A stretch of DNA of 64,000 nucleotides from an uncultured Eubacteriales bacterium (GTDB lineage: Bacteria > Bacillota > Clostridia > Peptostreptococcales > Anaerovoracaceae), in assembly GCA_902775345.1 (NCBI GenBank), contig CACYLW010000008.1:62001-126000 (forward strand), given 5' to 3'. Shown in pieces: positions 27,049-34,460 of this stretch; position 1 is the stretch's first letter; each line of letters opens with the position of its first letter. The notes under the pieces are model-generated. The model saw only the letters and a program-made list of their open reading frames with translations, did no database searches and was not told the origin of the DNA. The translations under genes and the position numbers were made by a program.

Positions 27049-27528
27049 CTATTTGATTCCGCGCTCTTTCTTGAGCATGGCGATCTTGAGTTTCTTGATG
27101 CACTCTTTTACATCGTCTTCTGTGTAGTTGTTTTCACCGACGATGTTGGACTCGATGCCCTCAGGGTTCTTGTTGAAATCCACTACGTTGTCGAGATACG
27201 GGCTCTCAACTACGAAGGTTCCTGCAGTGCCGCTCCAGTTGAGTCCGGCTACAGGGATTCCCCTCTCGCCTATCTCGTTTACGCAGTTTACGTAGTCTAC
27301 GTCAAGGTTTCCCCATCCGTCTGTCTCAACGATGACTCCGTCAGGTCTGCAGCACTCAGCGACGACTGCGGCTGTTCTGGAGCATCTGATCTTTTCTTCG
27401 TTGCCCTCAGGCGAACCGAATACCAGGACTCCCATCAGGTCGATACCAGGGTCCTCACCAAGCAGTCTGATCAGCGGATCTCTGAAGTGGTGAAGGCTTG
27501 TTTCTTTTGTTGAAGGACCAACTCCCAT
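27049..27528 (-). CDS. prdE: proline reductase cluster protein PrdE
   Basis: A 159-residue protein similar to the C-terminal third of PrdA: GVGPSTKETSLHHFRDPL aligns with CIGPASKEMSRHYWREPL just after the PrdA self-cleavage cysteine, and GVIVETDGWGNLDVDYVN aligns with GAFVTTEGFGNNHVDFTS. At the position of the pyruvoyl-forming Cys it has Gly, so it should not form a pyruvoyl group. PrdE genes lie in D-proline reductase clusters; their exact role is not established. It is the last gene of the operon, 11 bases after prdD. Confidence 0.85.
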   Translation of the reverse strand: MGVGPSTKETSLHHFRDPLIRLLGEDPGIDLMGVLVFGSPEGNEEKIRCSRTAAVVAECCRPDGVIVETDGWGNLDVDYVNCVNEIGERGIPVAGLNWSGTAGTFVVESPYLDNVVDFNKNPEGIESNIVGENNYTEDDVKECIKKLKIAMLKKERGIK

Positions 27529-27539
27529 ATTGCACCTCC

Positions 27540-28304
27540 TTAGTTCATCGCCTTGATAGCACCGTCTCTGAACTCGTTAGGAGTCAGCATGACAGGCATC
27601 GCGCCGTAATCGATAAGTGACTTTCCTCCCTCAACGCCGCTTGGCTGATCAGGGAAGATCCATGTGTCGAGCATCGCGCCGTGAGCGATCATCTCTTTGA
27701 TAACAAGCACTTTCTTCTGGCCCTTACGGATCCTGTCATAGTACTCGTGTCTCTCAGTGCACTTGGTGCCCTCGAACTTCTTCAGCTGAGGTCTGAATTC
27801 ATTCATCCACTCCTCTACCATTCTGTACGCGTCGATTATCGCGTATCTTTCCTGGCCCATGCCCTTCTTGAAGGTTATATCGAATGAAATGATGAAGTCG
27901 TCATCAGCAGGTGTGCCGGCTCTGTTGAGGTAGAGCATGTCTTTGAGGTTACCCTCTGACGAACCGAACTCGTGTGCCTGCTCTCCGTCAACGTCAACGC
28001 CTGTAGGCATTACATATACACCTGTAATAGTGTGAGTGATGCCCTCTCCGCACTTACCGAGCACCTTCACGGAAATCGGAATGATGTCCATGATGGTGTT
28101 TGTATATCTGTCATGATCACCGGGTTTGATGATCTGAATGTCTATCTTCTCTATTACTTCGCTGTATTTTGCGGCCAGCGCGTCAAGACCATCTTTTGTT
28201 ATGGTCATTTTGCCGCCTGTAGTGATCTTGTTCTCATCTCCGAACTCGACATCATCCATATGGAATGCCTTGATCACCAATCTTCTCAGTTCAATGTCTT
28301 CCAT
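27540..28304 (-). CDS. prdD: proline reductase cluster protein PrdD
   Basis: A 254-residue protein matching the middle part of PrdA: MTITKDGLDALAAKYSEVIEKIDIQIIKPGDHDRY resembles the PrdA stretch around SLELDVITPDNYHVYSETVMDI, and both have EFGSSEG followed by GRAGTPADDD-like or RPGAVDKGE segments. It ends MPVMLTPNEFRDGAIKAMN, which aligns with PrdA VPIAANPLEVMDGCIHALT immediately before the cleavage cysteine. PrdD and PrdE together therefore equal a PrdA paralogue divided at that site. It follows a 123-base gap with a strong hairpin after prdB. Its function is uncertain, perhaps an assembly or regulatory partner. Confidence 0.87.
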   Translation of the reverse strand: MEDIELRRLVIKAFHMDDVEFGDENKITTGGKMTITKDGLDALAAKYSEVIEKIDIQIIKPGDHDRYTNTIMDIIPISVKVLGKCGEGITHTITGVYVMPTGVDVDGEQAHEFGSSEGNLKDMLYLNRAGTPADDDFIISFDITFKKGMGQERYAIIDAYRMVEEWMNEFRPQLKKFEGTKCTERHEYYDRIRKGQKKVLVIKEMIAHGAMLDTWIFPDQPSGVEGGKSLIDYGAMPVMLTPNEFRDGAIKAMN

Positions 28305-28356
28305 CGTATATTACCCTCTCGCGCATAATGCGATAGTATGAAATTCTCTCTTTGAA

Positions 28357-28386
28357 AAGATGGGGCTGATTTCTCAGCCCCATCTT
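28357..28386 (-). terminator. 13-bp hairpin between prdB and prdD
   Basis: AAGATGGGGCTGA and TCAGCCCCATCTT form a perfect stem with a TTTC loop. The following tract on the minus strand is only CTTTTC, so it is at most a weak terminator. It probably attenuates prdDE relative to prdAB or protects the 3' end of a processed prdAB message. Confidence 0.6.
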
Positions 28387-28427
28387 CGGAATAGTCCGAT
28401 GTCCTATTCTGTTTCTGTACGTCAGTA

Positions 28428-29153
28428 CTAGATAACTGCGTGATACTCGTAAGGCAGCTGAACGATCTTGCCCGGAGTCTCGATTGTCTCGAGGAGCTCG
28501 AGGGCTGCCTTTACGATAGCAGTCTGCATCTCTACATCGTGAGGTGCTCCAGCGTTAGCGCCCATAGGTACCATAGGAGCAGCAGCTCTCGGTGAACCAG
28601 CCTGTCTTACGACCGGTGGAAGAGCAGCGATGATAACTGTAGGGATACCTACCGACTCGATTGCTCTCTGCACGATTGTTGCAGAGCGGTGGCATGTTCC
28701 TCATCCAGCGGTGAGGAGAACTGCATCAACGCCCTCCTCCTTGAGCATCTGAGCTACAGCCGGACCTGTCTCGTTGGTGAACTTCTCAATGTTTCCGCCG
28801 CCGCCCATGAATCCTGCATGGTATGGTGCGCAAGCCTTGATGAATCCCTCAGCTGCGAGTTCCTTCAGTCTTGTGATAGGGAACATGCAGTTGATGTCCT
28901 TGTTAACGTCGGAGTTGTCGTAACCACCGTGTGTTACCATCAGATCGTCTTCCTCGGAATCATTAGGGATCTTTCTCCATGTGAAGTCTCCAGCCAGGTT
29001 GAATCTCTCCTGATCCTTTCTGTGTACGCCGGCAGCTGTTGCGAGAGCAACTGTCATCTCGCTGAGCGGCTTTGTTACAGGAGCCCAAACTGGCTTAGGA
29101 GTGATAGGTACGAATATCTCAGACTGTAATCCTTTTACAACTGTCATACTCAT
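28428..29153 (-). CDS. prdB: D-proline reductase selenoprotein subunit PrdB (in-frame UGA = selenocysteine)
   Basis: The 241-residue reading runs through a TGA at 28701-28703 (residue 151). The context is LLTAG-Sec-GTCHRS, the redox Sec-x-x-Cys motif known for PrdB, and the sequence both before and after the TGA is clearly coding and continuous in frame. The selenol attacks D-proline bound at the PrdA pyruvoyl group in the reductive ring opening to 5-aminovalerate. A hairpin suited to a bacterial SECIS follows the UGA. AGGAGG lies 11 bases upstream of the first ATG; a second ATG is two codons later. Conventional gene callers split this gene into two ORFs. Confidence 0.95.
28666..28703 (-). 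promoter_or_regulatory. candidate SECIS element of prdB
   Basis: Immediately 3' of the UGA (28701-28703) the mRNA has CTCTGCA (28680-28686) and TGCAGAG (28666-28672), a perfect 7-bp stem with a 7-base loop, 14 bases after the UGA. Bacterial SECIS hairpins that bind SelB sit at about this distance inside the coding region. Confidence 0.75.
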
Positions 29154-29159
29154 TTTGTA

Positions 29160-29438
29160 TTAATCCTCCTGATTGTTTTTACTGTGCATTTCGTTTTGGA
29201 GTTCTCTGGAATGCTCGATCGTTTCGAGATATCTCTCGTTGACATCAGGGCTTTCCTGTTCTATGAAACTCATATTCCAGGCTACCTCCTGACCGACCTC
29301 AAGGTCGTAATCGGAAATGATCATCCTTTTAGGGATCCTGAGATGTCCCAGTCTGCCCTTAAAGTCTATTGCAACACTTCCGTCGTGAACTTCGACAATA
29401 ATGCCTTCCATTCTTATTATTTTGTCACCGTATTTCAT
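29160..29438 (-). CDS. small proline-reductase-cluster protein between prdA and prdB
   Basis: A 92-residue protein, MKYGDKIIRMEGIIVEVHDG then SVAIDFKGRLGHLRIPKRMIIS, which looks like a small beta-barrel or KOW-like fold followed by an acidic helical tail ending in NNQED. A protein of this type (I recall it as the CBO2463/CBO2479 domain) is regularly found in prd clusters. It lies 26 bases after the prdA stop and 6 bases before the prdB start, so it is co-translated. It may help PrdA maturation or subunit assembly, which is inference. Confidence 0.75.
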   Translation of the reverse strand: MKYGDKIIRMEGIIVEVHDGSVAIDFKGRLGHLRIPKRMIISDYDLEVGQEVAWNMSFIEQESPDVNERYLETIEHSRELQNEMHSKNNQED

Positions 29439-29464
29439 ATCTCTCTTCGAACTTACCTTTCAGA

Positions 29465-30811
29465 TTAGTCGTATTTAGCCTTTCTCTTTTCGCTCATCGG
29501 CAGTGCCTGCTCGTTATCAACGAGTTCCATCTTTGTGCCGTAAGCCTTCTCGATCAGCTCAACGTTGTTCTCCTTGACACTGTGTGTGTACTGTCTCTCA
29601 GGTGCCTTGATGCTCTCGCCGGCCATCTTAGCCTTCAGCATAGCCAGACCTCTGATAGCGTCTTCGTGGCAGAGTGTGTTGCATGCAAGTACCTCGTTCT
29701 CGATACCGGACATCGACTTGTTGTTGTCGACCATAGCATCGCAGTACTTGTTACCTGTTACGAGAGCTCCCTGTACAGCGCAGAATGAGAATCCAACAAC
29801 CGGAACGCCTCTCTTACCGATCTGCTCGATGTGGGAAGTGAAGTCTACGTGGTTGTTTCCGAATCCTTCTGTTGTAACGAATGCTCCGTCTACGTTCATG
29901 GACTCTACCATCTGGCCAAGTCTTCTGGATACGTAGAACTTGTCTGTGTTAGCCTGCGGCGAACCAACAAAGATAACGCCTACCAGGTCAACGTCGTCAT
30001 CGTGGATTGCTTCGTAAACCAGCGGCTCTCTCCAGTAGTGTCTGGACATTTCCTTCGAAGCAGGTCCGATGCATGTAAGAGCGTGGATGCAGCCATCCAT
30101 AACCTCGAGAGGGTTAGCAGCTATAGGAACGTTACCGAGGTCTACGTTCGGCTTAGCTCCAAGTACGCCTACCGGCTCTGTTGGGAACAGGAAGTTATCG
30201 TGCATAGCGCCCTGGCCCATGATCTCCTTAACGATAACGATTTTCTTCTTACCAGGTCTTCTAACCTGCTTCAAAACCTGAGTATCTACGACCTGCTCGT
30301 CAGTGAGATCCTTCTTCATTGCGTTTCTGATCTCCTGAGTTACGTGGTCAACTGCAGTATGAATAGCGATAGGTCCCGGTCTCTCCATGTTCTTCTTATT
30401 GTCGATTACAGCGTGAGCTCTGATCATGATCTCGCCCTTGTCTACTGCGCCAGGACGTCCCCACATCATGTTCTCATCGATGTATCCTTCGGAAGAACCA
30501 AACTCACCAACCTGTACACCTTCTTCAGTAATACCGGTTACTACCATAACTACTCCGTCGAGAACTCTTGTAACGCCCTCACCAAGCTCATAATCGTCTT
30601 CCTTTGTAGCGATTGGCTGGATGTCCATTACTGTCTCAGAGTATACGTGGTAGTTGTCAGGTGTGATCACGTCGAGTTCGAGGCTGTGAACGAGCTTCTG
30701 AGCTTCTGCTCCCTCAGTAGCTGCTGCCTTACGAACGTACAGTGTTGTTCCTTCGATCTTGGTCTCGTCACCAAGAACTACCTTATCGATCTTGTAGTGC
30801 TTACGTGTCAT
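29465..30811 (-). CDS. prdA: D-proline reductase proprotein PrdA, catalytic (pyruvoyl) part
   Basis: A 448-residue protein corresponding to residues after the N-terminal domain of PrdA. ETKIEGTTLYVRK, GEFGSSEG, WGRPGAVDKGEI, RRPGKKKIVIVKEIMGQ and the self-cleavage site ALTCIGPASKE (about residue 265) are present; cleavage before that Cys yields the pyruvoyl-carrying subunit. The ATG at 30811 lies 11 bases after the stop of the separate N-terminal ORF, in a different frame. Upstream of the ATG this frame stays open and encodes EAVVVRE, which resembles the segment joining the two domains in single-chain PrdA as I remember it. The split may therefore be a one-base frameshift or sequencing error (see findings). 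The adjacent GAGAG is a weak ribosome site. Confidence 0.93.
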   Translation of the reverse strand: MTRKHYKIDKVVLGDETKIEGTTLYVRKAAATEGAEAQKLVHSLELDVITPDNYHVYSETVMDIQPIATKEDDYELGEGVTRVLDGVVMVVTGITEEGVQVGEFGSSEGYIDENMMWGRPGAVDKGEIMIRAHAVIDNKKNMERPGPIAIHTAVDHVTQEIRNAMKKDLTDEQVVDTQVLKQVRRPGKKKIVIVKEIMGQGAMHDNFLFPTEPVGVLGAKPNVDLGNVPIAANPLEVMDGCIHALTCIGPASKEMSRHYWREPLVYEAIHDDDVDLVGVIFVGSPQANTDKFYVSRRLGQMVESMNVDGAFVTTEGFGNNHVDFTSHIEQIGKRGVPVVGFSFCAVQGALVTGNKYCDAMVDNNKSMSGIENEVLACNTLCHEDAIRGLAMLKAKMAGESIKAPERQYTHSVKENNVELIEKAYGTKMELVDNEQALPMSEKRKAKYD

Positions 30812-30822
30812 CTCTCTGACTA

Positions 30823-31293
30823 CTACAGCTTCGCCGCAGGAGCTGCAACTGCTGCTGCTGGAGCTGCGACTGCGCCGCCGCCGATTCCTGCAGGGATCTG
30901 GATGTCGATGTTCTTGCCCTCTCCGATGTGCAGGCTGATGTATCCGCCTGCTGCAGGAGCTGCAAATGCAGGAGCTGCTGCTACTGGAGCCTCTGCTGCT
31001 TCCTCAGCTGCAGGAGCTTCTTCAGCCTCATCCTCTGCTGCGTCGAACTTATCGACGATGTCCGGTGTAATAGGTGTGAGAGAATCAACAGTCTTTGTAA
31101 GCTTTGATCCATTGAGCACCTGGCCAAGCTTCAGTGCTCCGTCGAGGTTCAGCAGTCCCGAATCTACCAGATCTGGGAAAATTGCCGGATCCTCAAAGTT
31201 TGCAGGTGTCAGTTCTGTGCCTGCCTCTGCTCTGCAGCAGAGTACTGCTGGATCGTTCGCATGCTGTTTAGCTGTTTCAGCTGTTATTGACAT
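30823..31293 (-). CDS. prdA: PrdA N-terminal domain, separate ORF
   Basis: A 156-residue ORF starting MSITAETAKQHANDPAVLCCR with AGGAGG 9 bases upstream (I reject an in-frame ATG 13 codons earlier). It covers the N-terminal PrdA domain, an Ala/Glu-rich linker, a lipoyl-like strand GYISLHIGEGKNIDIQIPAG and a second Ala-rich linker, then stops (TAG at 30823-30825). The catalytic part continues in the -1 frame. A homologous stand-alone domain is encoded at 19.4 kb, so the domain can exist alone, but the coding continuity across this junction argues for a broken or frameshifted single gene. Confidence 0.88.
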   Translation of the reverse strand: MSITAETAKQHANDPAVLCCRAEAGTELTPANFEDPAIFPDLVDSGLLNLDGALKLGQVLNGSKLTKTVDSLTPITPDIVDKFDAAEDEAEEAPAAEEAAEAPVAAAPAFAAPAAGGYISLHIGEGKNIDIQIPAGIGGGAVAAPAAAVAAPAAKL

Positions 31294-31417
31294 ATCGATC
31301 TTCCTCCTAAAAGTTATTCTTGCCTGCCTCACAATATGTGCCGGCAGTTTATATAATTCCCTCCGCCCGGATCATGTTGGGGTTATCCGGGCGAAGATAA
31401 TTAACGGTTATAACGTA

Positions 31418-32797
31418 TTATTCTACAGTCTCGTTGTCTTCAACATTGTCTACTACGTTGAGATCCTGCGAAACCTTCTTGGACACCTTAAGTGTTCTGT
31501 AAAGTGGGTGTCCGACAGCCATCATAGCGAGGTCTGTCATATGCATTACCTTGAGTCCCATCTTAGGGCCGGAAGCCATGACTGTGTTGGAGCAGTCTGA
31601 GCAGTTTCCGATGATGATGTACTCGCAGCCTGCTTTCTTGAACTCGAGGTTGTTCTTGACCTGTCCAGGGCAGTTGCCAGGACGCTCGCACTTACGTGTG
31701 CCGTTCGGCATCTCCATGGCCTGCTTGCAGTAGCAGACATGACCTACTGTACCATTGTACTTAGCAACGAGGTCTTCCATTCTCTCAAGGTTTCCGCCGC
31801 ATGCACATACGAGGATACCTACCTTAGCTCCGTGGAGATCTCTGAACGGACGTGTTACCAGAAGTGCTCCCGTGCACTTTGTGATAGGATCACCAAGCTC
31901 GCAAGCCTTACCTGTGAAGGATCCGCCCATGATGACTTCGCCGTAGCCTCTTTCATCGAAGCCGCCTGCTCTGTCGATCAGAGCCTGTACGCTTGTGCCT
32001 ACAGGAACATTCTCGAATACATGAGCTTCGCTTCCGCCCTTGATCATTCCTCTTACTGTAATGTTCTTGTCGATAAGAGGCTTCTGATCTTCGATAGCTG
32101 ATGCGCAGCTGTAAACTGTCTCGCTGTTGATTACTACAGCATTAGCTGCAGATGGGAGCTTGTCCGGCTCGAGTTCAATACCGAGGCACTCTCTTACTAC
32201 TGCACGCTCCTCGCCCATCGGATAGATATCCGGGAGAAGGTGTCTTTCGATTGCAGGATCATCCTTAAGCAGTGCATCGAGCTTCAGAATCGTTTCTCTG
32301 TGTTTTTTCTTGATGGCAATGATGCCCTTATCTGCTCCTGCGATCTCCATAACATAGTGGATACCTCTGAGCAGTTTTGCAGGATCTTCATCAATCTGCT
32401 GAATGTTGTGAGCGAGTCCAGGCTCACACTCTGAAGCGTTTACGAGGATATAGCCGTGATCGAGCACCGGCTTGTCGTCCTTACCATTGTAGATTTTGAT
32501 GAATGTAGGGAAGCCCGCTCCGCCCTGGCCGATGATTCCGGCTTCTTTTATCATCTCGAGGTTTGTGCCCTTCGGGATCTTGACGTATTCGTCAGGCTGT
32601 TCTTCATCCGGCTTGATGATGATTCTGTCTTCGAGAATCTCGACTACTTCACCATATACGCTGGAATGAACGTTTGCGCCGAGTCCGGTCGGTGTCGCGA
32701 TCAGCGTGCCCTTCTTTACCTTGTCGCCTACTGCTACTACAGGCGCACACGGTCTGCCTACAGCACCCTGCTTCAGTAACATCTGAATATTTTCCAT
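31418..32797 (-). CDS. prdC: PrdC, RnfC-like electron transfer protein for proline reductase
   Basis: A 459-residue protein with the RnfC-type opening (LLKQGAVGRPCAPVVAVGDKVKKG), the FMN/NADH-binding EAGIIGQGGAGFPTFIK near residue 85-100, and an SLBB-like segment (VRGMIKGGSEAHVFENVPVGTSV). The C-terminal part has several Cys (CACGG, CYCKQ, CERPGNCPG, NCSDC) that may bind an Fe-S centre. It likely transfers electrons from NADH to PrdAB, coupling proline reduction to NAD+ regeneration. I recall some PrdC homologues carrying Sec; this one reads without UGA. It is the first gene of the operon, 125 bases upstream of prdA. Confidence 0.9.
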   Translation of the reverse strand: MENIQMLLKQGAVGRPCAPVVAVGDKVKKGTLIATPTGLGANVHSSVYGEVVEILEDRIIIKPDEEQPDEYVKIPKGTNLEMIKEAGIIGQGGAGFPTFIKIYNGKDDKPVLDHGYILVNASECEPGLAHNIQQIDEDPAKLLRGIHYVMEIAGADKGIIAIKKKHRETILKLDALLKDDPAIERHLLPDIYPMGEERAVVRECLGIELEPDKLPSAANAVVINSETVYSCASAIEDQKPLIDKNITVRGMIKGGSEAHVFENVPVGTSVQALIDRAGGFDERGYGEVIMGGSFTGKACELGDPITKCTGALLVTRPFRDLHGAKVGILVCACGGNLERMEDLVAKYNGTVGHVCYCKQAMEMPNGTRKCERPGNCPGQVKNNLEFKKAGCEYIIIGNCSDCSNTVMASGPKMGLKVMHMTDLAMMAVGHPLYRTLKVSKKVSQDLNVVDNVEDNETVE

Positions 32798-32834
32798 AAT
32801 ACTTGATCTCCTTTTTTCGTCTTAAGACACACAA

Positions 32835-32969
32835 AAAAACGCCTTTTTTGACGTCTCCATAATATCACTTTTACTTATTTTGGGCAACAACACTCATATA
32901 AAAAACCAATGGCTTGCTATAAATAATCAGCTTTCATTTTGCTCAGATTTTTTATCGAAAAAGGCGTTT
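32835..32969. promoter_or_regulatory. prdC promoter flanked by inverted AAAAAGGCGTTT sites
   Basis: Minus-strand promoter TTGCCC (32882-32887), 17-base spacer, TATTAT (32859-32864). A 12-base AAAAAGGCGTTT element lies upstream (32958-32969, plus orientation) and is repeated inverted in the early transcribed leader (about 32836-32849), about 120 bases apart. Such a pair is what a loop-forming repressor or activator would use. No sigma-54 -24/-12 box was seen, although prd operons elsewhere can be sigma-54 dependent. Confidence 0.55.
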
Positions 32970-33022
32970 AAAATTTTTGAACAAGGCATTAAGTAACTGC
33001 ACATACACAAGGCTTTATTTCA

Positions 33023-33051
33023 TTGACGCTCACAATTGTTTGCGATATCAT
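33023..33051 (+). promoter_or_regulatory. promoter of the proline racemase gene
   Basis: TTGACG (33023-33028), a 17-base spacer and TATCAT (33046-33051), giving a leader of about 70 bases that ends in GGGAGG before the ATG. It is divergent from prdC, and the two promoters lie about 140 bases apart. Confidence 0.7.
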
Positions 33052-33127
33052 ACAATATGAAGACAGATGATCTTCAAGCACTATTTACATGTGTAATAAG
33101 TAATAATTACTAGGGAGGTAATTACCT

Positions 33128-34105
33128 ATGGCAAAGTATCTTGAAGCCAAGATCAACTATGACAACTATGACAAGCACGTTATCAGAACGGTCGAGGCTC
33201 ATACAGAGGGCGAGTACTGCAGAGTCGCTCTCGATTGCCCGGAACTGCCGGGAAACACAATGATCGAAAGGAAGCACTATCTTGAGGAGCACTATGACTA
33301 CCTCAGAACGATGCTCATGTTCGAGCCACGCGGATGCGGCCACTGCTCCATCGGCGCTGCCACAGTTATCCTCGAAGCAGGTCTCATGGAGATGAAAGAG
33401 CCTGTGACACAGGTTGTCATCGAAGCACCTGCAGGCCTGATCCATCTTGACTGCACATGCAAGAACGGCAAGGTTACAGGCGTTAAGCTCACAAACGTTC
33501 CTGCATTCGTTTACAAAGAGAACCTCGAGCTCGAATATCAGGGCAAGAAGGTCGTATACGACATCTGCTTCGGCGGATCGTTCTTCGCACTCGTCGATGT
33601 AGAGAAGAACTTCGGATTCAAGGTAACTCCTGAACACACAAAGTTCCTCACAGAGTGGTCAAGCTTCGCTCTCCAGGAGATCAACAAGACAGTTCCTATC
33701 CAGCATCCTGAGCTCGATATCACAAGCGTAGACCTCATCGAGAACTACTGCACAGACGAGCTGACAGAGAGCGATAAGGAATTCTGCCCGGATGCGAAGT
33801 TCGCACTGAAGAACCAGCTGGTATTCGGCGAGCCTCATGATCCACAGATCGACAGATCACCATGCGGCACAGGTACATCTGCTAAGCTGTCCTGGCTCTA
33901 CAAGCACGGTGAGCTCGGCGTTGGTGAAAGCTTCGTTTACAAATCATTCATCAACACAAGATTCATCGGTACAGTTGCTGACACAGCAAAGGTTGGCGAC
34001 TTCGATGCAGTCATTCCTCAGGTTACAGGAGCTGCTTACCTCTGCGGAGAAGCTAAGTGGTTCATGGATCCGGACGATGCAATGACAAAGGGCTTCACAG
34101 TCTAG
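33128..34105 (+). CDS. prdF: proline racemase, missing the segment between EPRG and CGH
   Basis: Interconverts L- and D-proline to feed D-proline reductase. Both catalytic cysteines are identifiable: Cys70 in CGHCSIGA and Cys246 in DRSPCGTGTSA. The sequence jumps directly from MFEPRG (64-69) to CGH; in characterised racemases I recall about 32 residues here, including EPRGH-x-DM-x-G and the Gly-rich strand before MCGH. The gene is otherwise full length (325 residues) because of a longer N-terminus and an insertion near 208-225. Whether it is active is therefore an open question. It is divergent from the prd operon with its own promoter and terminator. Confidence 0.88.
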   Translation: MAKYLEAKINYDNYDKHVIRTVEAHTEGEYCRVALDCPELPGNTMIERKHYLEEHYDYLRTMLMFEPRGCGHCSIGAATVILEAGLMEMKEPVTQVVIEAPAGLIHLDCTCKNGKVTGVKLTNVPAFVYKENLELEYQGKKVVYDICFGGSFFALVDVEKNFGFKVTPEHTKFLTEWSSFALQEINKTVPIQHPELDITSVDLIENYCTDELTESDKEFCPDAKFALKNQLVFGEPHDPQIDRSPCGTGTSAKLSWLYKHGELGVGESFVYKSFINTRFIGTVADTAKVGDFDAVIPQVTGAAYLCGEAKWFMDPDDAMTKGFTV

Positions 34106-34134
34106 TTGATCGCTTTACACTTGTAAAACAACAG

Positions 34135-34165
34135 AAGGTCGGCGATATGCCGGCCTTTTGCTTTT
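34135..34165 (+). terminator. intrinsic terminator after the proline racemase gene
   Basis: AAGGTCGGC (34135-34143) pairs with GCCGGCCTT (34149-34157) over a 5-base loop, one G-U pair included, followed by TTGCTTTT. Confidence 0.85.
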
Positions 34166-34243
34166 CTGATCTATTGAAAAAAGGTTTCAGATATTGACAT
34201 TTGCCGGTCTTCGTTGTAACATTTGAAAGTCGCAAAAAGTTAT

Positions 34244-34319
34244 GCGCGCGTAGCTCAGTGGATAGAGTGGCTGACTACGAATCAGTAGGTCGCGGGTTCG
34301 AATCCCTCCGCGCGCACCA
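34244..34319 (+). tRNA. tRNA-Arg (anticodon ACG)
   Basis: A 76-base cloverleaf with a perfect GCGCGCG/CGCGCGC acceptor stem and encoded CCA end. The anticodon loop CTACGAA gives ACG (34277-34279). The D arm TAGCTCAGTGGATAGAG and T loop TTCGAAT are canonical. The T-stem contains one C-U mismatch at its second pair (34293 with 34307) where a G-C or G-U is expected. A terminator follows. Confidence 0.97.
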
Positions 34320-34358
34320 AAAGAGCCTTGGAATCATAAGATCCCAAGGCTCTTTTTT
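34319..34358 (+). terminator. intrinsic terminator after tRNA-Arg
   Basis: AAGAGCCTTGG (34321-34331) pairs with CCAAGGCTCTT (34344-34354) over a 12-base loop and runs into TTTTTT. Confidence 0.93.
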
Positions 34359-34460
34359 CAGTTACATTCCTCAATTGCCAAAAATGCATAAAAACAGTAT
34401 GATTATCCTTGGCGGACAGAAGGTGTCCTCCCATAAAAAAGATCCGGAGGTTACGCATAA

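Noticed and set aside
30824-30840. Programmed -1 frameshift signal at the prdA junction
   Set aside because: No X-XXY-YYZ slippery heptamer or following pseudoknot is apparent; an indel is simpler.
29831-31600. 589-codon plus-strand ORF antisense to the prdA genes
   Set aside because: It is a shadow of the highly biased codons of prdA; the translation is low-complexity with many Ser/Tyr/Cys and no recognisable domain, and the minus strand is unambiguous.
32798-33127. Sigma-54 promoter upstream of prdC
   Set aside because: No GG-N10-GC pair with TTGCA-like ending was found on the minus strand in the right position; sigma-70-like boxes fit better.
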